A model generated the notes under the pieces. It ran no database searches. It saw only the letters and a list, made by a program, of their open reading frames with translations, and was not told where the DNA came from. The position numbers and the translations under genes are program-made. From Ascidia mentula (Eukaryota; Chordata; Ascidiacea; Phlebobranchia; Ascidiidae), in assembly GCA_947561715.1 (NCBI GenBank), contig OX387200.1, positions 2,501 to 66,500 of the forward strand: a DNA stretch of 64,000 nucleotides, in the 5' to 3' direction. Positions 21,786 through 48,826 of this stretch are shown here, in pieces; position 1 is the stretch's first letter, and each line of letters begins with the position of its first letter.

Positions 21786-24700
21786 TACAGTGTTGTCACA
21801 TACAACGTCTGACAAGGTTGTGTTAGATATAACATTTGATATTATCATCGAAAAGCAGTTAAAATGGGTAAAATCTAAAGAACCGCCTCAACATTTGACC
21901 ATGCTGTGTGATTTTGCACACAGCAACCGAAACATTGACACTTAGAAATATGTTTACCAGAAAAGCCGGTTGTAGTAAAAAAAATACCTGACTGCATCTG
22001 CATTCAATTGTCCTTTGGTACTTCTCAATCAAAAACAAAGCCTTTCCGGTACGAAGCGTTGTGAAAAGTGTTGCGTGTATCTTGTTACTCTGCAGGGTTA
22101 AAGGTTACGATTACATTTACCTAAGGCATTGTCCTACCGCTGTTGTCGACAGACACCTGTTTGTGACGTCACAATAGAGCGGTTCACACGATTTGGCTTT
22201 GGTCTACAACAATTGAACTGGGAAACGATTTTCGAAACTCCAGAGTTCATAACTGTGATGAACGTTACAAGTTCTTGTAATATTTAGGTTTACTACAGGT
22301 ATTGTTTTCTAAGCTAATGTTTACAGCATTGTAACATAGCGACGTCTGACTAACTTAAATATTTTGACATAATATCAATAAAAATTAGTTGGTTTGCTCT
22401 AGAAGATCCCCCGTGCATGCAATGTCACAAAATTGCATGTTAATTAAGAACAAAATGGCCCCGAAAAGTAAGAAAAGGTAAATCTCCAGTTTCACACCTC
22501 TATTCAATAGGAAGGGCGCCTTAAACAAACTTACCGGCGTCGGACAATAGCGCGTTCGCACCGACCATCGGCGTCGAGTGTTCCCTGTTACAACGAGCGA
22601 TAAGAATTCGACATTTGACGCCTACGACTCGTCGGGTGCCCCACAAGAGACAGATAAGTATGTTGGGTTGGGAGATCACATTTCTTCTTTCTCGACTCGA
22701 CACTGAGTCCGGTTTTAACGCCCAATCCAACCTCTGTTTACTTTGCCTGTTGAAGGCGACAACCCTTCACAATTGCCGCCACTTGACCCCAAGTAACCTT
22801 GGCCGTTACGTCACAATTTTAATGTAAAAGAAACGTAAGCTTGTATTGCTTGGTTTATGTTTTGTTATAGGCAAGACTGACTAGAATGGTTTACAGTAGA
22901 ACAGAATTTAATGGAAAATTGTTGCGCTTTCAAAAATAGAGGTTTCACAAAGTAACAACTTCGACTGAAATCGGATTTTTATAAATAAACACAAGTAAGC
23001 TTAAAATCTTATTTTCTAAATAATTCTTTGTTTGTAGATCACGAGAGTCGCGTGGCAGCGCAATGGTATTGTGACGTGCGCGAAACTCGCACATACGTCA
23101 TAATGCGCGACGAAAATTCGCTTCTTTGTGGGGACGCGCGAGTTGGTTGTTAGAAAATGCCGCACCATGGTGGCGCCAAGAGCACTTACTTGTCTGCGAC
23201 GCGACCAGTGCCGCCTCACCTTTCACAGCGGATCTCTACTACCTTGTTTGTTGTTGTTTGCTTTACGTCCACTGTTTATCTTCTTAAGCCGAATCTAATA
23301 CGTGTCGACCATACAAGGAAGTACCCCTAACTCCACAGACTCCGTAGGTAGGGAATTTATGCACAGTTCGTGTAGGGGGGGAAGGGGGGCATAGTCAATC
23401 ATCCCGAAAAGATCGTGCAGGTAAATTGTGATATTATTTTGGCAACACGAAATGATTTACTCTCGTTAACAGAAACACTTGAACGTGAAAAAATGCCACA
23501 AACACGTGGAAATGGACACCTGACGTAATCAATACGTATGACGTCGTACAGTGCGTTGTTATTCAAGCAAACTCTATTCTTCGCATTCGTAATATTTAGT
23601 CTCCCGCTACATTTGTTGATGATTTTGTTAGATATTCGTTAACGCTAAACCTTGCATTCCAAAATAGTTCATAAAATAGACTTATACAACCTAGCACTAT
23701 GTAATGAATAAATTGCGTCGATGTTGGTCAGGAAATATTTTGTGGTAAAGTTTGTGAGGATTTAAACTTGACAAAAACCTACATCCTTCAGTTAAAACCG
23801 TGTAAAAAAATATTACGTTCTAAATCCAGGTAGTTGTAACAAAGCAACAGCACATATAGGCAGCAAGTGTGGGAAGGGATTCAAACCCATCGGCTTCCAG
23901 GTCGAATTTCTTCGTTTAAGTGTTCGTTGGCGCCAGAAAAACTCGTGACGCCAATTAACAAACAAAGGTGTAAGGTATGGGTTGCCTAAGATAACTCTAT
24001 TATGCAATTGGTGATACATTCCGTGTCTGCCTTCTACTAATAAAGTTATTTCAATATATCTTTAACCACTCCGGATCAATTCACTGTGCTGATATTTAAT
24101 AAAATAAGTTCTTTTGATAGGTTCTTATAATACTTTGTGTGAAATGTCTTCAATCAGTTTTAATCATAAATTTGAACATTTACCCACTGGAGGCGCCATC
24201 TTCATCATTTACAGTTTGTGGTGGTGGGATTCCATCCTAGTTTTGACAGCTCGATGTTGTGAACGAATAATGTGCGGTATTCCGAAAACGACTGAGCAAA
24301 TGTCTTCCAACACACAAGACAACAGTTAATCGTAACCCCCCTTGTTTAACCGTAAGCAACCAAGCACTGCCGAGAAGCGCGCTGCTTTCCACTCGAACGA
24401 ACATGGGTGCAGGGTCCATCATTCATTGCTCAGCAAGCTGGCGAATTATAACGGCTCAGCAAATCGCTTGATTTGATTAAAGCACGAGAGTCAGGCTTCG
24501 GCGCGGGAGCCGCTTAACTCGGTCCAAGGTTTTCGCGTGTTTAGAAGTTGCCAAAAACCGTTTGTTCCTTAATTCGACTCGCCTCCAGATGATCTATGTA
24601 CATAACGCGGGCGCAACAAGGCCCACAGTGACCTCGCGAACTCCTAACCTTATTAGAGGAGGGCTATGGTTGTTGTGGACGAATGCTCGTGCCTGTCCGG

Positions 24701-27700
24701 ATACGATAACAATCGGGGGTTCGCGCGAACTCCTTCTGCGCCGTTAATTTGTTAGAAGCGAAGCATGATCGACCGACGGCGACTTAAAAGTTGTAGCGTT
24801 AATTGTATGTGTCGGCAAAAGGTTAATAGACTTTCCCTTGATTTGGTTTGGAAGTTAATTGGCATCAACTCCTGGTTGTAATCCCTCACGCTTACGTAAA
24901 AAGTAGTTATGCTGGACGGGTGCTTTCCCTAAAGGACAAAATACGTTGTGTTGGATTAATGGAGGTGAATTTGGAAAGTTTTAAAGGTGGTTGGAAAAGC
25001 CTACGTGACCTGCTCTGAGCATTGAAGTTCAGGACTCGTTTTTGGCCAGAAATGTTCTAAAGCTATCACGAGCAGACCGGCAATATGCCATTCGGCGGTT
25101 TCTCGGGTACCCTGGGACACATTATTGCGTCACAATTGAAATGCATGCCAACGGTAGCTCCGGTGATTGTTGTGGTCGATGTGGGTAGGAGATGACGCCG
25201 AAACGAACCTGCTACGTGCGTGGTGAAAGTACGTTATGGAGACACATTAATGTTTAAAGGTCGAAACTCGTTCGTGCATTTTCTACTGATTTGATTCTTT
25301 TATTTATTTCGTCCAATGGCATCCTCAGTTCACTTAAACAGGACAGTAATCACGATGTCCATAGGCGAATTCCATATTTCCTTCTTTCCTAAAGGATCAT
25401 ACTGACGATATTCGTGTGTTACTCTTTTTAGAGTTCCCGGAATATTTCTGGCATAATTTGCGAAGTTTTTTTTCACAAGTTAGTACCACAGACGCTGAAA
25501 GTTTCCCAAATTTCCTCACTATGTGTTAACAGTAGAAACTTTGTCCTCAAACCTGCCACAGCATATCGAGACACATTAGCTCCTTTCTACAAACCGTCAG
25601 AAATTTTTACGTCATCAGTACGTAAGTGAACTCGTGACCCTGGCAACGACACAATATTTTGAGGTGTAAAGTTCGCACCTTTTGAAATTTGCCGATGCGG
25701 TCAGCCCCCCTAATATTGGCGGCATTCAGGAAGCAATATGCGCGATTTCCTCGTGACCCCTGTGTCTTGTTCGACGTTTATGGTCGATCGTGCAACTAAT
25801 CGTAAGTTCGTTTATGGAATATCGTGGAAAAATCAAGCAGGAAAAACTTGAACTTCCGAACTTTGTGTCTTTGACAACTTGAATTTGACGCCGGAATATA
25901 AGGGAAAATTTCACATTGGAAAGTTACAAAGAATCTGTTGAACCTGAGTCTGTATATTCGACATTCCGGAGGTTGACCCACGCAGTTCAGCAACCTTAGG
26001 AGCAAGAAGTCTTATCACGCCAAACTTAACGCTATCTCACCGCCTACCAGAGTCCATTACACGCATTAGGTGTTGTACATGCACAAGTCCTGTACTACGC
26101 CCGATAGGAGAAGGTTCGACAATCTTGCCATCAAAATTGCGAGTTCAACCTATGGACACGCGACCTACATAACACGTGTTGGAATCACTGATCGGTTTTA
26201 TTGGAAGTTCGCGTCACCATTGCCCTTGATGTTATGTACACAAGTTAAGGTTGCTGACATGTATGTGTCAAGCAACACAACGACGCTGCAAGCCTAAATA
26301 AATTTTGCGCAGTAATGGCAATATTGGTTGAAGCAATCCTACTATGTTACAAATAATGAACTTCATTTCTTTCCGGTTGAATTGTTCAACAAAGCAATTT
26401 AAACAAAATGAAATTCCAGGTCTTAATATTGCTAAAAAATCTTGGAGCTACTTATAAATTTAAAATAAATTTGAAGAATGGAAATAATTATTCCGCTCAT
26501 AAGCGCCAGCAAGCCGTTGCAATAAACTGTTCACTTTAAACCTTCCCGGGTACAAAGAGAACAATGAATAAAAGGTCAACGAACGAAAGACTGTTTATGA
26601 CGTAATAAATCAGTTCGAGCGAAAATTAAACTGAGCTGGTGAATATGGACAGAGGTCAGTCGCCAAACACGTTTGATCTGCCGTAAAAATTGAACCAATC
26701 ACGTTGTATTTGTTCAAAGCACGTGATATGGTTGACTGCTGATATGAGCCAAAACAAGCACAACGAAGACAAGTTGGCAGTAAATCTAATGCTGAACACA
26801 GGTATACACAGTCGCACTCTTACATTACTTTACGGGTCTTTGCATAATATTACGTCATTTCTCAACTTGATTGACGTTTGCTTCGCCTTTTGTTGTTTCA
26901 ACATTTTTGTTGTAAAAAATCCCAAACTGCTGGACGGTGAATAAGCACAAATATTATGAGCAAATATAATTGTTGCCTGCTGGGCCACGAACGACAAAAA
27001 AACATCCAAAGCTTAGCCATGTAACAAAATGTTCGAAGAAAGTTTTTAGTTGCCCACAAGTTACTGTGACTTAACCGTGCAAGCGGAAACAGAGATCTCT
27101 GATAAATATTGGAAACGATTTTATTAAAACCATGGATGATAAGCCTTGACCTTTTGCAAAACCTTTGGCAATTCACTTGCTTACCAGAAAGGAGGGGCTG
27201 TAAAATAAGGTCGTTCGAACTTTACAACTTTCTCCGCTTCACTTGTTTCCAAGTGTAATGCTGGAAGACAATTTGCAGTCAAGTAAACAAAAGTTGTTAA
27301 ATATGCATCCAAGCTTTTAGAAGTTTGAACTGCTTCTTCAAATGTAAGAAGACAATTGATTAAATTATTATGGATGGAAATCCAACAATAAATATCCCAA
27401 GAAACGAATTTGCAGATCAATACAATTTTTGTATTTTGTGCGGACAATTTTCACGTAGTTGAGCTTGGAATAGCAGAACATGCAAACTCGACACTGACCA
27501 GAATGACTTTGCTTGGTGACGGAATAATTGAGGCCACATCTTCAAACAGGGCCGAATGATATTTTTAGCTGAACCAATATCTCGGGTGTGGTGGCAACGG
27601 GTGGTTGTGTAAATCAAACGAGCCAATGGTGCAAATGGCTTGTCCACATATGGGATGGTAATTACAAATCAACCTGCGTTCGGGATAGCTATTGGATACC

Positions 27701-30700
27701 AACACCACACTGGGTTGCCTGGTCACCTAACTGTTTACATATGAGTGGTTACCTTGTTCGCTGCGGCTTCGGCCACTTTACCCGCTGACACCTAACTCAA
27801 CAGCGAACGGCCGCTTTATGACATCACAAACAACGCGCGCCTTTATGTCGCGGCCGAAATCGAACGTCGGAACCTTCGGAGGGAGGTTTACTGCCCTCGC
27901 TTAACGCATTCGCAATCTTTTGTTCGAAATTTACGACATCAAAATAAATGCTAACTTTAACGATATTTGCCGCAGAGAAAGAGGCCGTGGCAGTCGTGGG
28001 GATTTCGGGTAGTTTCAATTTCACAATATTCAGCATTTATGTAAACCTTGTTTTGATCGGGAACGAGTTCAACATAGTTGATAAAACATTGTACATTATT
28101 CTGCATTCCACCTATAGAACATATATTCTTGAACGTTGTTTTATTCCTGTTATGCATTAATACAAAAAATTATAATATTCCTGGCATCAAGTAAAAGCTT
28201 GGATTAGTGCGGCAAGTTGATTATAGACGTTATTTCTGCACGCCTAACGACATTCAAGGATAAGGCACAGATTCCAGGGTTTATCAAATGAGACAAACGA
28301 ACAAGTGTTAATTGACCGCTCTATTATGTTTGGATTGAAAAGCTCATTTCAACCGAGGTGCCCGTTCCATAATGTTTACTGATTAAATGAAAAGAGGTTT
28401 TGAAATGACGAAAAAAAATTTTTAACCAGTCTACAGCAATCCACCTAATTACCACTAAAACAAGAAAAGCATCTTCACCCATAGCGTGATGTTCAGGGAT
28501 TTTCAAAAGTAAAAAGACCGACTTTCGCCGATGAACAAAAAAACACAAATTTAACCACAAGCCAACATTTTGTGTGGTAAGGATATTTTTCTGATTTTAA
28601 TCAACCCGTCGTGTCGTTATAAACTAAACGTAGTGCTATTGTGCAATGTTGTTCTCGCTATCAAAGTGAATTAACAAATAAAAAAGTTGTAAAACTGCTG
28701 TACAATGCAAGATTGTCTTTCCACAAAAACAACCACCTTGAGACCACAAAGCACTCGATAGCATTTGCCTGAATGTGAAACCAGCGATTTTATCACCGAC
28801 CAGAGGGCAGTTAAGAGCCTAACAAGACGCCTGAGTGAATTCACGAATGCAACGACCTTAATTGAATCTTACTTGATTTACGTACGCCAAACTACAGTAA
28901 CACTCGTTGGTCAAAGGCCGGAAAGGTTTGTTTGAAGTGAGCGCTCCGAACAGTAACAGGTTATATAAGTTGTCAGTTTGGTCAATGGGCGTTATTGGGA
29001 ATTTATTGCTTTGGGGAAGATTTATCTTCGGAAATAACTTGTAGATTAATTGTGTGTCGACCAAAAGTTATTTTTCCTGATATTGTGATAGTGTAGCATG
29101 CAATTGTTGACCTTGGTATGGTTCAAAACTCGCAACAAATCATTCCAGGCGATAACATAAGCGTGAGGAATATTTTAAAAAGGGGAAACCACTGACATTG
29201 TTGAAAGGGCGTCAACGATGCATGAAGGCGATTGGCATATGGTGCATGATCCATTTCCACCGGGAGAATAAAGCGGCCACAATAGCGGATAGATTGAGGC
29301 GATTACGCAAGGAGCCAATGTCTTTGGCAAGCTTGAGACTCGCCTTTGCTCTTCAATGGATTAACCGATGGTTTTACTCCCCTTAATCGCTCCGTGCTAA
29401 TTATTAACGACGGTTGGTGGCATTGTACGCATTGTAATTACCTCCGTAAGCACTAGGATTAAATCCCGATCTTTGGGGACGAGTCAACATGGGTTTAATT
29501 ACCGCGCCAAGAAGATTCTTCCGCATCGGATTAAGCCGGTACATTTGCCAAGGATGATGACGTAGTTGAAACCTCTTCACAATATTGCAATCAGTTTCAA
29601 TAAAGAGCTTTCAGAAAGGCGCAAGATATAATTGCACTTGTCTTTACAATCAATAAAAATATTTGAAGTCAGTGGAAACAGAATTGTGGAGAGTTTCTGA
29701 TTCTGACGCTTCGAACTTAAAATGCGATTGAAGCAGTTCGGGTATAGCGGCATATTATATAATAGTGGTCGTCATTTCCACGTGCATTGCGAACCCGGGC
29801 ATTAAGAGGAAGTACGGGTGAATATTGGGATGCGTTCTTGACTAATCCACGTATTGGCCACGTTGGAAGCTACAATGCGTCGGGCAGTGGAGGATGGACC
29901 GCACGGTCTTAATAACAGGGGCTGTAGAGGAAAGTAGTGCTTGTGGCTGCAACGCAAATGCTTGCTGTCCAGTTGGATTGTGGTGCAAGTCTTTGGATTT
30001 AGAAAGCCTACCTACACTTAATGCGGATGTGGCAATAGTCAATACCACCCTACACTTCCGGTGGGACTGCAGATTATATGCAAGGTTCATGGCACCGGTC
30101 TACACGCAAATAAAAACCGGTCTAAAATTGGCTTCTGCAATTAATTGTGTATCAATCTACGATAACGATGGTCTGTTGTAAAGGATTTCGACTGCGGGGA
30201 AACATTGTTGAACAATTTCAATCTCACGTCGTCGATATTTTGCATTTTATTTGGAACTCTGACGTCATTTTCCAAGTTCACAGAATTTATCCACTAGGTG
30301 ACGCTAAAGCAACGTGCACAATGAGATGGTTTTAAATAGAAATCATATTTCATTAACCTAAGTCAAATATTGTAATCTGAATTATTATAACAAGCTGTTG
30401 ATTCGTATTGTCATGTGTTCAATGTTAACATGACAAAAGTATTCACTATTGAACAAATCTCAAGTTGCTCAAGGCTGTCTAGAGCCGCCTTATCACCGGT
30501 ATACAGCCGTCGCGTAATTGGGCGCAAAAGTGCAACCTAAACTCTTGTCGCCACAAACGGCCGAAGGTGACAAAATATCTCCGTCTGATCGCTTTGGCGC
30601 CGATCTGTCGACTTCAAACACGCGTACACGGGAAGCCTGTGATCGAAAAAGTCAACATAAATCCACACACGTCGGCACCCGTCCAACATCGTCCAGCTGA

Positions 30701-31571
30701 CGATCGTTCACGAACAACTTTGCAGCAGAGTTCACAGAATTTTGTATGATTGCTCACAAGTAAACTCATAAAGCTTAAACATGTCTAAATATATAATTGC
30801 GTATTTAGAAAGCACGTTTGAGCTTTGAAATGTCCCCTTCTCAAATGAAATATTATGTACACTTGAAGAAGGGCAAGAGGTACAGTTTATTTCCCATCAA
30901 TTATTTCATGTTGACTTTGTGTATCACAAAATTAGCAACGACTTTGAGTCACCGCAGAACAAGTGAACTCAAAAACAAAAGAAGGGATAAAATGGCGAGC
31001 GAAGAACGTCGGCGATCGGCGTCGCGAGGGCGCTGGAAAAAAAGGCGAAAGTGTTCTGAGCGCAAAGGCAAAGTCTGTGTGGATGGCCGACATATCGACA
31101 ATTCCACACCAGTGGTCAGGACTACAGATCACAAAACAGTTGCAACCAGGGAAATGTCTCTAGTATCTTTCAGCAGGTTATAATTTATGTGCAGAATATG
31201 GTTTGTTTGCTTCCGCATGCAAAAGTTAATTATGTGGGAGTTGGAATATTTTTCGATGGACGTAAAGTCAGTGGGCACTGGTTTCAATGGTTTAAACCGA
31301 ACTACACAGGGTAGGTTTTTAGGTGGCGCGTCACTCGCAAGCTTTGTCAGTATCGCCTTGGCGGCGGGGATGGCGACGGCTCCGGTGGTAGACAGAGTGA
31401 GAAACTGTTTGAGGAAATAAACGATGAGTTTACTTTGCAGGTTGTTTCTACATAGTTGGCTTTCACTGTGCAAAATTTGTTGTAAATTTCAATTGTGATT
31501 GAAAATGCAAACAAGCTAAAAATACTTGATTAATAAAAAACAACTTCAAAGTGAATATCTGACACGTAGTT

Positions 31572-46282
<14,711 letters not shown>

Positions 46283-46720
46283 CAAGGTTTTTCCAACGTG
46301 TGCTCTTTAATGCGACATTTGGACTAAGATCTCTACATTGATACCTCATAAGCGATTGTTTGTGACGTACTTGCAGAGCGCGAATCTTCCTTCATCTTCT
46401 TCACACGACTTTCGCGGGCGTCATTGTCGGAAAATTACGTCATCCGATGACGTCTACATTGGGCGACGTCATATTTATGTTCCTGTACCTTTCGTTTGAA
46501 TGCGATTTTATAATAAGGTTCTTGTAAGAATGCTTCTCGGTCAAGTATTACTGTCGTATTTACATTCTATCCCTCGTCACTGGTTCGTGTATGTGTAAAC
46601 TTTGCACGCAAATACCCTTCAACGACACCGATTAAATCGCCCAATCTTTTCTTTGCGTTATAATTTTTATGTGCAGTACATCGTGACCGTATTCACTTTA
46701 TTTCTTTTCTTACTCCGGGC

Positions 46721-46726
46721 AATAAA
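46721..46726 (+). terminator. Likely polyadenylation signal of Tbx2/3
   Basis: AATAAA in GGGCAATAAACATC, 439 bases after the Tbx2/3 stop codon, on the coding strand. It is a plausible end of the 3' UTR. Confidence 0.45.
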
Positions 46727-48470
46727 CATCTACAACCACACGAGTATGAAATGCACAAACCCCCAAAGAAACGGTTAAATGGAAACCTAGTGTTTGGAAT
46801 AGAGATGATGAAAATGAACCAAGACAATAAAAAAAATCAGCTACAGAAATTCTGGACCTAAAAAATGCTGCACAATAAAAAAAGAGAATTTTACAGAATT
46901 TGTATTTGCAATAAACTACAGATCCCGTAGAACAGAAACTAGTGATGTTCTGAAGCAGATGCGACGAAACCCAAAATAACAAAGCAGAGAAATTCAAACT
47001 AGAAGGAAGTTTAAGACAGATTGCAATGTGGCCAATTCTTTCAAAGATTTATTAAAATTACTTGAAAAACTTTCCCGTCTCTTTTTATTTAAAGTTAAGA
47101 ACCGATTGATTTGTGTTAAAAATGTGTTTCACAATAGGTCGTTGCTTTTTTTTGTTGCAGAACATGACAGTAAAATATATAGAGAGCCCCTGTCCCCCCC
47201 AGCATCCAACACAAAGCAGCAACCTTACAGCATACTTGAATGTGCCATACGCTAAATAGATTACGCACCAAATCGTTTGAGTGTCTTTATCACAAATCTT
47301 GTTGTCAGCGAATGCTCGTTCATCCAATATGATTTGCGTTAAAATAACAAGAAACAGATTTTTCTGACGTATGGCAGCTATTAGGCGAGGCTGTGATATT
47401 GGCCCCAATCTGTCCCTGGCAGTTACGATTATCGCCCAAATGGGACTAGATTGGAAATATATTGATCGTTAAACGATGCCACATTGTTAAATAGAGCCAC
47501 AAGGACGGGTGGGAGGCGCCTAGTTTTGATCCCACATACGGGGAATGGGAAGTTTATCAATCCCCTCAATATGTCGCCTCCTGTATTCCTCTTGCTCGCC
47601 ACAAAGCAACATATTTACCAGTGGATTTAAGCAATGGTGCAAAGGTATATGAAGCAGGCGCCTTAATGTCGCGGCAATTTTGATTTGGATATTTCACCGG
47701 GAGCGGGCAACCCTCCCTGGGAAACACGTGCCAATTTATTTAGGCGCCTGTGAGGAGAAAAGGAATCCGTCTCCCTTCGCACGGTTTAGGTCTCCATCAT
47801 TCTGGAACGTTTAAATGCTCACCTTTGCAGAAGTGTCAGGCCCAGAAACTTCGTTTTCACTGCGATGGAAAATTCGTAATATATCACAAGTGCAGGAAAT
47901 TGAAAGAAGGTTCCAAGTTCACCGCAGTCCACCAACAAAAGGTTTATATGGCCGACGTTGACAGACGAAATAGTAACTATATGTGAACCCAATACAGGTG
48001 AAATGTACACGTTGATAACAAGAACATGTTTCAAAATGTTGCTACTTTATTTGAAAGCGTATTTGCATTAGACATTATTTCGCGTGCTGTGAAAACCACC
48101 CAGTACATCCAGAAGTAACGCAAATATTTCCCGCATACTTTACAACACAATAAGTCGTCGTTCATGCAAACAAGGTGATAATGACTGGTCATGTTTGGAG
48201 TTAGGAAGTCAGGCTTGTTAACATTTTTATATGTAGACGCCTGAGTGTGACATCAAGCACTTAATTACACAGAGCCACACCTCCCGTTAACTGTTTTGCC
48301 GCCGAAAGGTAAGGACCGTAGTAGTTGGTTGTAAAGTTAAGTTGGCTCAGTAAAATATATCAAGTTCTGAGTCAACTTCACATCAAACAAGTGATTATCA
48401 CAGCTTTAGTGGCAGGTTACCCTAACCCCCGGCAGTAGCACAATAAATAATTATCATTTCATGTCGGTTG

Positions 48471-48826
48471 GTCCACACTTTGCCACAAATATCCACACTT
48501 TGCTACAAATATCAACACTTTGCCATAAATATCCACACTTTGCTACAAATATCCACACTTTGCCACAAATATCCACAGTTTGCCACAAATATCCACACTT
48601 TGCTACAAAAATCCACAGTTTGCTACAAATATCCACAGTTTGCTACAAATATCCACACTTTGCTACAAATACCCACACTTTGCCACAAATATCCACATTT
48701 TGCTACAAATATCCACACTTTGCTACAAATATCCACACTTTGCTACAAATATCCACACTTTGCCACAAATATCCACAGTTTGCTACAAATATCCACACTT
48801 TGCTACAAATATCCACTCTTTGCTAC
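48471..48826. repeat. 20-bp minisatellite, about 18 copies
   Basis: TTTGCCACAAATATCCACAC repeats with a strict 20-bp period. Most variation is at two sites: GCCACA/GCTACA and CACACTT/CACAGTT. The unit has no stop in any of the three plus-strand frames, so three long overlapping open frames run through it. They share one rotating 20-residue repeat (containing HFATNIHTLLQIS). No promoter or splice context supports translation. Confidence 0.97.

Larger units (their letters stand above)
17237..31571. other. 14-kb gene-free tract upstream of Tbx2/3
   Basis: No frame in this tract shows a domain, a conserved-looking protein or a coherent splice chain. By eye the sequence alternates between AT-rich background and islands of 200-400 bases with more G+C and CpG, for example 18950-19700, 22500-22830, 24360-24790, 27560-27900, 29200-29560, 29820-30130 and 30480-30720. 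Such a layout upstream of a developmental transcription factor is compatible with clustered enhancers. A T-box half-site TCACACCT lies at 22492-22499. A SINE fold-back sits at 17881-18158 and a short TTAGGG tract at 21772-21785. Confidence 0.5.

Noticed and set aside
23860-23900. GGGATTCAAACCC resembling the SINE B box
   Set aside because: The surrounding bases do not match the tail shared by 17881 and 52021.
30818-31183. 121-codon plus-strand frame rich in Arg/Lys upstream of Tbx2/3
   Set aside because: No homology is recognised, and an in-frame stop at 31560 separates any upstream frame from the Tbx2/3 start. It may be 5' UTR or intergenic.
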